Positions 42,789-51,974 are shown, counted from the first letter of the stretch. The stretch is DNA of 64,000 nucleotides from an uncultured Blautia sp. (GCA_900540785.1 UQHF01000010.1:1-64000); one strand, 5' to 3'. Made by a program: numbers and translations. The notes: generated from the letters alone by a model not told the origin.

Positions 42789-42813
42789 CAAACACAGAAA
42801 GCAATGTTATAAT
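42785..42813 (+). promoter_or_regulatory. Consensus promoter for the FUSC gene
   Basis: Perfect TTGACA (42785-42790), 17-base spacer, perfect TATAAT (42808-42813). The -35 overlaps the amidohydrolase stop codon. Confidence 0.85.
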
Positions 42814-42855
42814 GCTTCCTTGCTATCTGAAAACAGAAAAGAAAGGATTGATTTT

Positions 42856-43899
42856 ATGACATTTTATCAGGAACTGCAGTTAAATCAGGCTGGCTCAAAG
42901 GCAATGGTAAAAAATGCCAAAAGCCCACGGGAGAAACTTCATCATACATGTATCTATATGTTTAAAATTGGGATTACCCTGCTTTTCTGTATGGCATTTG
43001 TTATGGCATTTGGCCGGATTTTTGGAGATGGAAACAGCACAGTAGGCGTTGTGGTACTTTTATTTCTCATGGTATTTAAGAATGCAGATTTTGGGATTTG
43101 TATGCGCCATTCTCTTAAAGTGATGGCAGCTATTTTCGGGATTTTAATCATAGGTCCCAGACTTGCGAATATGGCTGGTCCGGTTCCCGGAATGGTACTG
43201 AATATTGCGTTTATTTTTCTTCTCGCATTTATCAGTTGCCATAATATTATTATGTCAAACCATTCCACTGTGATTCTGGGGTATCTTCTTCTTTACGGAT
43301 ATGATGTGACAGGAAAAGATTACGGACTTCGAATTGCAGGGCTTGTACTGGGAGCGGTGCTCACAGGGATTGTATTCTACAGAGGACACCGCAATTATGA
43401 GTACAAGAGAGATTTAAAAAGTATTTTTGAAGAATTTGATATTCATTCCTCACGAACAAGATGGCAGATTTCCATGACGCTTGGAGTTTCTTCTGCCATG
43501 TGTTTTGCAGAGCTTCTCCATTTCCCGCGTTCTATGTGGATCGGAATTGCTGTTATGTCAGTTATGGTTCCTTTTGAGCAGGATTTAAAGAAGCGAACAA
43601 AAGGAAGGATCCCGGGAAATCTCTTCGGCGGTATTTTATTTGTGGTCCTTTATGTCATACTGCCGCCTTCCTTCCTCTCTTATGCGGGAATTATAGGCGG
43701 GATCGGAGTGGGACTTTCCGCAAGCTACGGCTGGCAGTCGGTATTTAACTCTCTTGGAGCAATGGCAGTTGCCACAGGGCTTCTGGGACTTCCGGCAGCT
43801 GTTTTCTTCCGTATTTTCCATAATGTATGCGGAAGTATTTACGGACATCTCTTTTATAGATTTTTTAACCGGTCAGTAAACTGTATTCCGGCAGAATAA
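42856..43899 (+). CDS. FUSC family membrane protein (aromatic acid exporter-like)
   Basis: A 347-residue membrane protein with two blocks of hydrophobic helices (about 35-150 and 225-335) separated by a charged stretch (FYRGHRNYEYKRDLKSIFEEF), the duplicated layout of FUSC/aromatic acid exporter proteins. Substrate is unknown. I chose ATG 42856, preceded by AAAGGA; the product begins MTFYQELQLNQAG. It has a consensus promoter and a shared terminator, so it is a single-gene unit and likely well expressed. Confidence 0.75.
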   Translation: MTFYQELQLNQAGSKAMVKNAKSPREKLHHTCIYMFKIGITLLFCMAFVMAFGRIFGDGNSTVGVVVLLFLMVFKNADFGICMRHSLKVMAAIFGILIIGPRLANMAGPVPGMVLNIAFIFLLAFISCHNIIMSNHSTVILGYLLLYGYDVTGKDYGLRIAGLVLGAVLTGIVFYRGHRNYEYKRDLKSIFEEFDIHSSRTRWQISMTLGVSSAMCFAELLHFPRSMWIGIAVMSVMVPFEQDLKKRTKGRIPGNLFGGILFVVLYVILPPSFLSYAGIIGGIGVGLSASYGWQSVFNSLGAMAVATGLLGLPAAVFFRIFHNVCGSIYGHLFYRFFNRSVNCIPAE

Positions 43900-43904
43900 A
43901 GCAC

Positions 43905-43940
43905 AAAAAGGCTTCCTTCAAAAATGAGGGAAGCTTTTTT
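43905..43940. terminator. Bidirectional terminator between the FUSC and MATE genes
   Basis: AGGCTTCCTTCA and TGAGGGAAGCTT form a long stem with two G-U pairs and an A-rich loop, with A5 on the left and T6 on the right. It can end both convergent transcripts. Confidence 0.88.
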
Positions 43941-43941
43941 C

Positions 43942-45270
43942 TTACACATAATGGTAAACATTTCTTTTTTTCCGGAAATAGAAAAGAGATAAAAATACGG
44001 TGAAAAACTCTGCTGCCGGAACAGCAAGCCAGATGCCGGTTACTCCCAGAACAGCAGGGAGAAGCAGAATATTCAGCACAAGAAGTACAAAGGTGCGGAC
44101 AAAGGAAATAATTGCCGATGTTTTTCCATCGGAAAATGCCGTAAACATAGAAGAGGCAAAAATATTGATTCCAGCAAATATATAGTTTATGGAAAACAGG
44201 AAAAATCCTTCTTTTGCAATAGCATACGTTTCTGTTTCCACCGGTGTGAAAATCTGCACAATAAAGGGAGCGCTTAAAAGGGCAAGGGCAGTAATGACAA
44301 CAGAGGAAACAGAAATAAATCCGACGCATATTTTGAAAATTCTCCGAAGAAGCACACGGTTGTCCCTTCCGTAATTGTAGCTGATAACGGGAGCCACTCC
44401 CATAGAAAATCCCATGTACATGGCAGTGAAAAGGAACTGGCCGTAAAGCACGATCGTAATTGCCGCAACCCCGGTTTCTCCTAAAAATTTCAGCATGACC
44501 ATATTAAAAAGATAGGTGACAACTGCGGTGGAGAGATTTGTTACCATCTCTGATGAGCCGTTTGTACAGCTGTCCATCAGGATCCGGAAACGGAATTTCG
44601 GACGGACAAAATGAAGAGAGCCGTGGAAACAGGAAAAATAAACAAGACCTGCTACAGCAGGAATCAACTGTCCGATTCCGGTTGCAAGCGCCGCCCCTTT
44701 GATTCCCATATGCAAAGGTCCCATAAAAAGATAATCAAGAACCATATTTGCAATTCCGCCGCTTATAGTAAGAGCAAGCCCTGCAATGGGCTTTCCGGCA
44801 GTGACGAAAAAAGTCTGGAACAAAAGCTGCAGCATACAGGCAGGAGCCAGGAAAAGACAGATACCAAGATAATCCATACAGTAATCAACAAGTACGGGCG
44901 TTGCTCCCAGAGCCGTCACGATTGGTTCCAGAAAAAGATTTCCAAAAATCATCATAAGAACTCCCAGAATAAAGCCGAAGAGTACCAGGAAAGAGAAATC
45001 CTCCTTTGCCTCTTTTTCTTTTCCCTCTCCCAGTTTTTTTGCAATGACAGCACTTCCTCCTGATGCGAGCATGACTCCTGCTGCAATTAAAAGATTAATG
45101 ACGGGATATACAATATTGACAGAGGAGAGTGCTTCTTCGCCTACAAATCTGGATACGAAAATTCCATCTACAATGGTATAGAGAGACATGAAAACCATCA
45201 TCACCATAGTAGGAAACGCAAAACGCAGCAGCGAAAAAAGTTTAAAGTCTTTTGCGATAGAATTTGACAT
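43942..45270 (-). CDS. MATE family multidrug/metabolite exporter
   Basis: A 442-residue membrane protein with about twelve helices, exchanging substrates for Na+ or H+. Features fitting MATE/DinF-type transporters are FPTMVMMVFMSLYTIVDGIFVSRFVGEEALSSVN (read in two blocks), ASGGSAVIAKKLGEG, and the second-half repeat GFSMGVAPVISYNYGRDN. Substrate unknown. AAGAAAGGTG precedes the ATG. The promoter has the 19-base spacer and dyad of a MerR-controlled promoter, and the divergent gene encodes a MerR regulator, so drug-inducible expression is likely. Confidence 0.92.
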   Translation of the reverse strand: MSNSIAKDFKLFSLLRFAFPTMVMMVFMSLYTIVDGIFVSRFVGEEALSSVNIVYPVINLLIAAGVMLASGGSAVIAKKLGEGKEKEAKEDFSFLVLFGFILGVLMMIFGNLFLEPIVTALGATPVLVDYCMDYLGICLFLAPACMLQLLFQTFFVTAGKPIAGLALTISGGIANMVLDYLFMGPLHMGIKGAALATGIGQLIPAVAGLVYFSCFHGSLHFVRPKFRFRILMDSCTNGSSEMVTNLSTAVVTYLFNMVMLKFLGETGVAAITIVLYGQFLFTAMYMGFSMGVAPVISYNYGRDNRVLLRRIFKICVGFISVSSVVITALALLSAPFIVQIFTPVETETYAIAKEGFFLFSINYIFAGINIFASSMFTAFSDGKTSAIISFVRTFVLLVLNILLLPAVLGVTGIWLAVPAAEFFTVFLSLFYFRKKRNVYHYV

Positions 45271-45311
45271 TTTATATCACACCTTTCTTGAAATTTTTGT
45301 CAGTAACTGTT

Positions 45312-45342
45312 ATGATAAAGTATCGGGTAACACGATAGTCAA
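45312..45342 (-). promoter_or_regulatory. MerR-type promoter/operator of the MATE gene
   Basis: On the minus strand, -35 TTGACT (45337-45342) and -10 TATCAT (45312-45317) are separated by 19 bases, longer than the normal 17. An inverted repeat TATCG-N7-CGATA (45321-45337) fills the spacer. This is the classic architecture in which a MerR-family activator twists DNA to align the two elements. Confidence 0.8.
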
Positions 45343-45366
45343 GAGTTTTATGGAGAGAAAAAGAAA

Positions 45367-46179
45367 ATGAATAAAGAGAGCTTTCTTACAACAGGGGAAT
45401 TTGCAAGGCTTGCAGGCGTGACAAAACACACCCTGTTTTATTATGATGAAATTGGACTCTTTTCTCCTGAAGTAAAGACAGAAAACGGGTATCGCTATTA
45501 TTCTGTTGCCCAGCTTGACGTATTTGATGTAATTTATACCTTAAAAGAGCTGGGGGTGTCTCTTGAAGAAATCCGCGAATATATGGAAAATCGCACCCCG
45601 GCTTCCCTTCTTGCACTTTTTCAGAAAGAAGAGAAGATGATAAGCCAGCAGATCACCCATCTTAAAAATATAAGAAACTGGATCCGAAAAAAAGAAAAAA
45701 TCATTCATTTTATAACAGAAGAAGATCTTGATGAAATCTGTATGATACAGGAGCCGGAATCATATCTGATCTGCGGGGAGGCAAAGGAGAACGATGACAA
45801 AACATGGGCGGAGGAAATTGGGAAGCTGCTTGAGCTGTGCAGACAGAAGGGGATCAAAACAACCGGTTCCATCGGATACCTGCAGAAGAAAGAGGATATT
45901 GAAAAAGGGATTTTCGACCACTACCGGGTGTTTTATGAGAGGATGGATAAAAAGCCGTCAGGAATCCCTTTCCAGATAAGACCTGCCGGAACTTATCTCA
46001 CTGCATATCACAGAGGAAGATGGCAGGAATTTTCCAGAACTTACAGAAAAATCCTGGACTATATACAGAAAAATAATCTTTCTTCGGATCTCTGTTTTTA
46101 TGAGGACACCATACTAGACAGTCTTGCCTGTCAGAGAGAGGAAGATTATATTACAAAAATCACGTGCCGCATTCTGTGA
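45367..46179 (+). CDS. MerR family regulator with GyrI-like effector domain
   Basis: A 270-residue transcription factor. Residues 5-75 are a MerR winged helix (LTTGEFARLAGVTKHTLFYYDEIGLF, ENGYRYYSVAQLDVFDVIYTLKELG), followed by a coiled-coil dimer helix (KEEKMISQQITHLKNIRNWIRKKE) and a GyrI/BmrR-like ligand-binding domain (about 118-270) with FQIRPAGTYLTAYHRGRW. Such domains bind amphipathic drugs. It diverges from the MATE gene, whose promoter carries a MerR-type dyad. AGAGAAAAAG stands before the ATG, a weak ribosome site. Confidence 0.92.
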   Translation: MNKESFLTTGEFARLAGVTKHTLFYYDEIGLFSPEVKTENGYRYYSVAQLDVFDVIYTLKELGVSLEEIREYMENRTPASLLALFQKEEKMISQQITHLKNIRNWIRKKEKIIHFITEEDLDEICMIQEPESYLICGEAKENDDKTWAEEIGKLLELCRQKGIKTTGSIGYLQKKEDIEKGIFDHYRVFYERMDKKPSGIPFQIRPAGTYLTAYHRGRWQEFSRTYRKILDYIQKNNLSSDLCFYEDTILDSLACQREEDYITKITCRIL

Positions 46180-46221
46180 ACACAGGCGGGAACTGCGTGC
46201 AATGAGAAACAGAGAGGAGAT

Positions 46222-47166
46222 ATGATATTGAAGGATTATATGGCGCCTATGGAAGGCGTAACAAATTATATATACAGAAATGCGTACCATCAGTTTTACC
46301 ACCCTATGGATAAATATTTTACACCCTTCATTTCCGCAAAGCCGAATAAGCGCTTTTCGGATAAGGAAATCCGGGAGGTTTCTCCGGAAAATAACAAGGG
46401 AATGTACGTGGTTCCGCAGATCCTTACAAACAACGGAGATGATTTTCTGGAAACTGCCCGGATTTTAAAAGAAGATTTCGGATATAAAGAGGTAAACTTA
46501 AATCTCGGCTGTCCATCCGGGACGGTGACGGCAAAGGGAAAGGGCGCTGGATTCCTGGGAGAACCGGAAAAGCTTAAGCTTTTCTTTGATAAGATTTTTT
46601 CACAATGCGAGATGGAGATTTCTGTAAAAACAAGAATCGGGACAGATTATGAGGAGGACTGGGAGGCACTTCTTAAAATTTACGAAAGCTTTCCCATAAA
46701 AGAACTGATCATACACCCGCGTCTTTTAAAAGATTACTATGGAAATACACCGCGTCTTGCAGCTTTTATAAAAGCACAGAAAGAGCTGTCTGTTCCTCTT
46801 TGCTATAACGGCGATTTGTTTACAAAAGAGGATTACGAACGGATTTTAGAAGAGATCCCTGGTACCGATACTTTTATGTTTGGAAGAGGAATCATTAAAA
46901 AGCCGTGGCTTCTTTCTCTGATCCGCGATGGGGAAAAGCCGGATAAAAAGAAACTGCGGGCATTTCACGATGTGCTTTACCATTCGTATCAGGAAATTTT
47001 AAGCGGGGAACGAAATGTACTGTTCCGTATGAAGGAGCTTTGGAGCTATATGGCGCCTTCTTTTACAAATTATGAAAAATATGCGAAAAAAATAAAAAAA
47101 GCACAGAATCTTTGCTCCTACAATGAGGCAGTAGAAATGCTGTTTTCCTCGCAGGAGCTGATCTGA
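46222..47166 (+). CDS. dus: tRNA-dihydrouridine synthase
   Basis: A 314-residue FMN-dependent enzyme reducing uridine to dihydrouridine in tRNA D-loops. The N terminus YMAPMEGVTNYIYRNAYH, the catalytic cysteine in NLNLGCPSGTVTAKGKGAGFL, the KTRIG block and IHPRLLKDYYG fit the family, in a shorter subgroup than DusB. The ATG at 46222 lies only two bases after GGAG; a TTG at 46228 is better spaced (eight bases) and would give MKDYMAPMEG, so the true start may be two codons later. DUF2284 follows after 12 bases. Confidence 0.9.
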   Translation: MILKDYMAPMEGVTNYIYRNAYHQFYHPMDKYFTPFISAKPNKRFSDKEIREVSPENNKGMYVVPQILTNNGDDFLETARILKEDFGYKEVNLNLGCPSGTVTAKGKGAGFLGEPEKLKLFFDKIFSQCEMEISVKTRIGTDYEEDWEALLKIYESFPIKELIIHPRLLKDYYGNTPRLAAFIKAQKELSVPLCYNGDLFTKEDYERILEEIPGTDTFMFGRGIIKKPWLLSLIRDGEKPDKKKLRAFHDVLYHSYQEILSGERNVLFRMKELWSYMAPSFTNYEKYAKKIKKAQNLCSYNEAVEMLFSSQELI

Positions 47167-47178
47167 CAGGAGGATCCT

Positions 47179-47715
47179 ATGGAATTAAATCAGTTTGAAT
47201 CGTTTATTTCTCAGTTTCCCATATATGAATACCGCCTGATTGAGACGGCAGATATTTCTATAGAAGAGAGAGTCCGCATCATCTGCGAGCAGGAGTGCGA
47301 GCGGTATGGAAGCACCTGGGCGTGTCCTCCGGGAGTGGGCTCTTTAAAAGAATGCGGCAAAAAGATTAAAAGCTACCCTCAGGGGATTTTCTTTTCCAGT
47401 GTGGCGGAGGTTTCTGATCTTATGAATATGGAAGAAATGCTCTCTACACGAAAAGCTCACGAAGAAATTACAACAGAGGTGGGGAACTTTATAAAAGAGG
47501 CAGGACATGAAATTTATATTCTTTCCACAGAATCCTGTGACCTCTGTTCCCCCTGCGCCTATACAGAGGGAAAACCGTGCCGTTATCCGGATAAGATGCA
47601 TCCCTGCCTGGAAAGTCACGGCGTTGTGGCAAATGCCATTGTAGAAGATCAGAATATGGAATATAATCTTGGCGGAAATACCATTCTCTGGTTTTCCCTG
47701 ATTCTCTTTCGCTGA
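47179..47715 (+). CDS. DUF2284 cysteine-rich metal-binding protein
   Basis: A 178-residue soluble protein with many cysteines in two groups: ICEQECERYGSTWACPPGVG with KECG in the N-terminal half, and SCDLCSPCAYTEGKPCRYP with MHPCLESHG in the C-terminal half. This arrangement is that of DUF2284 (predicted metal or Fe-S binding); function is unknown. AGGAGG precedes the ATG. Coupling with dus upstream is likely from the 12-base gap. Confidence 0.85.
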   Translation: MELNQFESFISQFPIYEYRLIETADISIEERVRIICEQECERYGSTWACPPGVGSLKECGKKIKSYPQGIFFSSVAEVSDLMNMEEMLSTRKAHEEITTEVGNFIKEAGHEIYILSTESCDLCSPCAYTEGKPCRYPDKMHPCLESHGVVANAIVEDQNMEYNLGGNTILWFSLILFR

Positions 47716-47771
47716 TTCATACATAGGGCGCCTTCCTTCGGCATAAATTAAAAGAGCCGGAGGATTTTTTA

Positions 47772-48047
47772 ATGAAAAAATTAGGACATCTGAAAGAAAA
47801 TCTTGTAACAGCCCTGGAAATACCGGAGGATCTGGCATACAGGGAAGTGCTCCTTACGGTTACGGGAAGAGAGTCTGTTATAATCGAAAATTATAAAAGT
47901 ATTTTGAAATACACTGCACAAGAGGTGGAGGTTCTTACATTTCGGGGAAGACTTAAACTTTGCGGCAAAAATCTGGAAATTCTTTCTTATACACCAGAGG
48001 AAATGCAGATCAAAGGAAGAATCTGCGGAATCTTTTTTGAATCATAA
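47772..48047 (+). CDS. yqfC: Sporulation protein YqfC
   Basis: A 91-residue protein of the YabP/YqfC family (KLGHLKENLVTALEIPEDLAYREVLLTVTG; IENYKSILKYT; IKGRICGIFFE), made in the mother cell in Bacillus under sigma E. GGAGG precedes the ATG. Just upstream, CATACATA near 47719 resembles a sigma E -10, but I find no convincing -35. First of the yqfC-yqfD-phoH-ybeY run, an order conserved across spore-forming Firmicutes, so the organism probably sporulates. Confidence 0.9.
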   Translation: MKKLGHLKENLVTALEIPEDLAYREVLLTVTGRESVIIENYKSILKYTAQEVEVLTFRGRLKLCGKNLEILSYTPEEMQIKGRICGIFFES

Positions 48048-48056
48048 GGAGGAAAT

Positions 48057-49289
48057 ATGAAAGGAATGTTGCAGCTTTTTAAGGGCTGTCTCCGTATTTC
48101 TGTAGAAGGAGGGCAAACAGAGCGTTTTTTAAACCTGTGCAGATGTCAGAAGATTTCTCTTTTTGAAGTAAAGAGGACAGAAGAACAGAAAATAATCGCC
48201 ACCCTTTACCGGAAAGATTTTTTTAAGCTTCTTCCCATTCGGAGAAAAACAGGGGTAAAAATCCATATCTTGAATAAGAAAGGTCTTCCTTTCTGGATTC
48301 ATAAAAACAGAAGGCGGAAAAGCTTTTTTGCAGGGATTTTTTTGTGCGGGGCGTTGATGCTCCTGCTTTCCGAACGCGTATGGAATATACATATTGAGGG
48401 AAATATACAGTATGCAGACACGGAAATACTGGATTTTCTGGAAAAGAACGGTATTGTCCACGGGATGGCAAAAGGAAAAGTAGACTGTTCAGAAATCGCG
48501 GCTTCTCTTCGAAGAAATTATCCGGAAATCACCTGGGTTTCCGCCAAGCTTTCGGGAACAAGGCTGCTTCTCACCGTACAGGAAGGAAAAAGGCAGAAAA
48601 AAGAACAGACAAATTTATCTCCCTGCGATCTGAAAGCAGAGACAGAGGGAGAAATTGTAAAAATGATCACAAGAGCGGGAACGCCTCTTGTAAAAACAGG
48701 AGATGTATGTAAGCCGGGAGATATTCTCGTATCTGGAAAAGTGCCCATTATCAACGACAGTAAAGAGGTGGTAAGGGAGGCTTATGTACATGCAGATGCA
48801 GATATTTATATCCGGCATGCTGTTTCTTATTATCATGAATTTCCCCTTGCGTATGAAAAAGAAATTCCGGAAGAAAAGATAAGAAAAACGTACGGTCTTC
48901 GTTTTGGAAACTGGTACGCCAGCCTTTATGGAGGCGCAGAAAAAGGGTGGAAGACTGTAACAGAAGAATTTCCTCTTCAAATTACGGAAAATTTCTGCCT
49001 GCCGGTTTCTTTTTATTCATTTACATCGACAGAGTACAGAAAAGTAAAAAGTGTGTATACAAAAGAGGAAGCAAAGCGGATTGCAGAAAAAAAGTTACAC
49101 TTATTTGAGAAAAAATTAATGGAAAAAGGGGTTCAAATATCAGAAAATAATGTTAAAATAGACGTAAATCATACTGTATGCACAAGCAGCGGAAAGCTTG
49201 TCGTAATAGAAAAAACAGGCAGGGAAGCGCCGGTGCAGCAGGAGGAAGAAAAAGAAAGGACAGCAGTAGATGGGGAACAGCGTAATTGA
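48057..49289 (+). CDS. yqfD: Sporulation protein YqfD
   Basis: A 410-residue protein of the YqfD family, needed for efficient sporulation in Bacillus, of unknown mechanism. The N terminus (MLQLFKGCLRISVEGGQTERFLNLC) is cytoplasmic, one membrane segment follows near residues 88-103 (FFAGIFLCGALMLLLSE), and the large remainder is predicted outside (in the intermembrane space during engulfment). AAGGAGG precedes the ATG. Its last 20 bases overlap phoH. Confidence 0.92.
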   Translation: MKGMLQLFKGCLRISVEGGQTERFLNLCRCQKISLFEVKRTEEQKIIATLYRKDFFKLLPIRRKTGVKIHILNKKGLPFWIHKNRRRKSFFAGIFLCGALMLLLSERVWNIHIEGNIQYADTEILDFLEKNGIVHGMAKGKVDCSEIAASLRRNYPEITWVSAKLSGTRLLLTVQEGKRQKKEQTNLSPCDLKAETEGEIVKMITRAGTPLVKTGDVCKPGDILVSGKVPIINDSKEVVREAYVHADADIYIRHAVSYYHEFPLAYEKEIPEEKIRKTYGLRFGNWYASLYGGAEKGWKTVTEEFPLQITENFCLPVSFYSFTSTEYRKVKSVYTKEEAKRIAEKKLHLFEKKLMEKGVQISENNVKIDVNHTVCTSSGKLVVIEKTGREAPVQQEEEKERTAVDGEQRN

Positions 49290-50283
49290 ATTGCACACAG
49301 AAGTGCCCGTAAATCTTCAGGGAAATGTTTTCGGTCAGTTTGACGAGCACTTGAAATTAATAGAAAGAACGTTAAACGTGACTCTGATTTTCAGAGAGGG
49401 TGTTTTGAAAATTCTGGGAGGAGAAGGAAATGCAGCTCAGGCGAAAAAGCTCATAGAAGAACTGGTCCGTATGGCGGAAAGGGGCAATACCATCACGAAA
49501 CAGAATGTGACATATGCCCTTTCTCTTGCGATGGAGCAGGTGGGAGAAGTCCTCTCGGAAATTGATAAAGACTTTATCTGCAATACCATACAGGGACGGC
49601 CGGTAAAGCCAAAAACACTGGGACAGAAAGAATACGTAGAGCAGATTCGAAAGAAAATGATCGTTTTTGGAGTAGGGCCTGCCGGAACCGGAAAGACGTA
49701 CCTTGCGATGGCGATGGCAGTTACCGCTTTTCGAAATGAGGAAGTAAGCCGCATTATCCTTACACGACCTGCTATTGAGGCGGGAGAAAAGCTTGGGTTT
49801 CTTCCAGGAGACTTACAGAGTAAAGTAGATCCGTATCTTCGTCCTCTTTACGACGCGTTGTATCAGATCATGGGAGCGGACAGCTTTGCAAAAAATATGG
49901 AGCGGGGACTGATTGAGGTTGCTCCGCTTGCGTATATGAGGGGAAGAACCCTTGATAACGCCTTTATTATTTTGGATGAAGCTCAGAACACGACCCCAGC
50001 CCAGATGAAAATGTTTTTAACGCGTATCGGCTTTGGCTCCAAGGTTGTGATCACAGGTGACGCATCTCAGAAGGATCTGCCGCGCGATGCTGTATCCGGT
50101 CTTGATGTGGCAATGAAGGTTCTTGGAAAAATTGAGGACATTGGATTTTGCAAACTGACAAGCAAGGACGTTGTGCGCCATCCGCTTGTACAGCAGATCG
50201 TACAGGCGTATGAGGTATATGAGAAAAAACAGAAGCCGGAAAAACCGGCAATGCGTCCGGGAAGAAGAGGTGAGAGAAGATGA
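49270..50283 (+). CDS. phoH: PhoH family ATPase (PhoH-like protein)
   Basis: A 337-residue cytoplasmic P-loop ATPase with an N-terminal KH-like region and Walker A GPAGTGKT at 136-143, Walker B IILDEAQNTTPAQM and the TGDASQKDLPR block. Proposed to act with YbeY in RNA metabolism, consistent with ybeY being next (ATGA overlap). Start ATG 49270 lies inside the end of yqfD after GAAAGGA. Length is normal for the family. Confidence 0.95.
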   Translation: MGNSVIELHTEVPVNLQGNVFGQFDEHLKLIERTLNVTLIFREGVLKILGGEGNAAQAKKLIEELVRMAERGNTITKQNVTYALSLAMEQVGEVLSEIDKDFICNTIQGRPVKPKTLGQKEYVEQIRKKMIVFGVGPAGTGKTYLAMAMAVTAFRNEEVSRIILTRPAIEAGEKLGFLPGDLQSKVDPYLRPLYDALYQIMGADSFAKNMERGLIEVAPLAYMRGRTLDNAFIILDEAQNTTPAQMKMFLTRIGFGSKVVITGDASQKDLPRDAVSGLDVAMKVLGKIEDIGFCKLTSKDVVRHPLVQQIVQAYEVYEKKQKPEKPAMRPGRRGERR

Positions 50284-50774
50284 CAGTCAATATTGATTAT
50301 GAAACAGAAAAAGAACTTGGGATAGATTACGCGTCTTTTGCCAATCAGGTGGCAGATAAGGTGTTGACGATGGAAAACTGCCCTTATGACGCACAGATCA
50401 ATCTTGTTTTAACAGACAACGAGGAGATCAAAAGGGTAAATACGGAATTTCGGAATATCCAGGCGCCTACAGATGTGCTTTCTTTTCCAATGATCCCTTT
50501 TGAGACGCCCGGGGATTATGACATTGTAGAGGAGGATGAGTCCTATTTTGACCTGGATACAGATGAGCTTCTTCTGGGAGACATTATGATTTCTGTAGAC
50601 AAGGTATTTGCACAGGCGGAGGAATACGGGCATAGTGTAACCAGGGAATTTTCTTTCCTTGTTGCCCACAGTATGCTACACCTTCTGGGGTACGACCACA
50701 TGACGCCGGAGGAGGCTTCTGTGATGGAGGCAAAACAGGCAAAAGCGCTGGAGGAATTAGGTATTACAAGATAA
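50280..50774 (+). CDS. ybeY: Endoribonuclease YbeY (16S rRNA maturation)
   Basis: A 164-residue metal-dependent RNase involved in 16S rRNA 3' maturation and ribosome quality control. The zinc site H-x3-H-x5-H is seen as AHSMLHLLGYDH near residues 130-141; NRVNTEFRNIQAPTDVLSFPM-like text (KRVNTEFRNIQAPTDVLSF) precedes it and GDIMIS is conserved. Start ATG overlaps the phoH stop by four bases after GAAGAGG. Confidence 0.96.
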   Translation: MTVNIDYETEKELGIDYASFANQVADKVLTMENCPYDAQINLVLTDNEEIKRVNTEFRNIQAPTDVLSFPMIPFETPGDYDIVEEDESYFDLDTDELLLGDIMISVDKVFAQAEEYGHSVTREFSFLVAHSMLHLLGYDHMTPEEASVMEAKQAKALEELGITR

Positions 50775-50810
50775 CAGTTTCATACGCAACGCAAACAGGG
50801 AGGCAGCAAA

Positions 50811-51839
50811 ATGAAAAAATGGACAAAAGGGGTTTTGACAGGGATTTTTACACTTTGTGCAGCTACAGTACCGGTTTCTCCTGTTTTCGCACAGGAGAAT
50901 CTGGTAGACATGGTTCCGGCAGGAGAGGGAAAGATTCTCAGCTATCTTACAGGGGAGCCGGTACAGGGAGACACAAGGCGACGTCCGGTTGCTGTTATGA
51001 TGGGGAATAACAAAGCCGGTACGCCTCAGAGCGGGATTTCTTCTGCGGGAGTGATTTACGAAGCGCCTGTGGAAGGAAATATGACGCGCCTTATGGGGAT
51101 TTTTGAAGATTATGAAAAGATTTCCAAAATTGGTTCTGTGAGAAGCTGTCGGGATTATTATGTCTCTTATGCAGAGGAATTTGAGGCTATATACGCACAT
51201 TTCGGACAGGCAGTATACGCTCTTCCCTATCTGGAGCAGATTGATAATTTAAACGGTCTGGAGCTGGAAGGGTCTGTATTTTTCCGCACAGAAGACAGAA
51301 AAGCGCCTCATAATGCCTACACAAGCGGGGAACGGATTCTTCAGGGAATTCAGGTAAAGGGGTATGAGGAATATGTAAGCGAAAATTATACAGGACATTA
51401 TCTCTTTGCAGAAGCGCCTTCAGAAACCCTTCTGGAAAATGGCATTTCTGCGAATACCGTAAGTCTTAATAATTATAAGGACAATCGCCCCTGGTTTGTA
51501 TATAATGCAGAAACAAAGGAATACGGAAGAAATCAGTACGGAGAGCCGCAGATCGATCTGGAAACCGGGCAGCAGCTCACCTGCGACAACATTATTCTAC
51601 AGAATTCCCAGTACGTGCCATACGATGAAAACGGATACTTAAATATTATGAGTACGGGAGAGGGAACAGGCACATTTATTACAAGAGGAAAAGCCATTCC
51701 CATTACCTGGGCACGTGATGAAGAACAGGGAATTACCCGTTATTATGACGGAAATGGTCAGGAAATCCGGTTAAATCCAGGAAAAACCTGGGTGGAAATC
51801 ATATTAAGCGGAACAGAAGGAGAAGTTTCCATTCAGTGA
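50811..51839 (+). CDS. Secreted DUF3048 domain protein (YerB-like)
   Basis: A 342-residue exported protein. A Sec signal (about 1-27, ending PVFAQ) has no lipobox, unlike Bacillus YerB, which is a lipoprotein. The DUF3048 core is seen in RRPVAVMMGNNKAGTPQSGISSAGVIYEAPVEGNMTR (split over residues 60-100) and GSVRSCRDYYVSYAEEFEAIYAHFG; the C-terminal domain carries GTGTFITRGKAIPITWARD and GKTWVEII. Function unknown. GGGAGGC lies before the ATG. No terminator is evident before the proB promoter. Confidence 0.87.
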   Translation: MKKWTKGVLTGIFTLCAATVPVSPVFAQENLVDMVPAGEGKILSYLTGEPVQGDTRRRPVAVMMGNNKAGTPQSGISSAGVIYEAPVEGNMTRLMGIFEDYEKISKIGSVRSCRDYYVSYAEEFEAIYAHFGQAVYALPYLEQIDNLNGLELEGSVFFRTEDRKAPHNAYTSGERILQGIQVKGYEEYVSENYTGHYLFAEAPSETLLENGISANTVSLNNYKDNRPWFVYNAETKEYGRNQYGEPQIDLETGQQLTCDNIILQNSQYVPYDENGYLNIMSTGEGTGTFITRGKAIPITWARDEEQGITRYYDGNGQEIRLNPGKTWVEIILSGTEGEVSIQ

Positions 51840-51909
51840 AGCTTCAATGAAGGAACCGTAAAGGAAGTATAAAGCTTTTCTAAAATCTGCATTCACATAG
51901 GGAAAAACA

Positions 51910-51938
51910 TGGACGAATGATAAGAAATGTTGTAAGAT
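51910..51938 (+). promoter_or_regulatory. Proline operon promoter
   Basis: TGGACG (51910-51915), 17-base spacer, TAAGAT (51933-51938). The predicted start near 51945 coincides with an in-frame ATG of proB, which argues that translation begins at the later ATG 51975. Confidence 0.5.
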
Positions 51939-51974
51939 AGGAAAATGAACAATAGACAATGGAGTGACAAGAAG

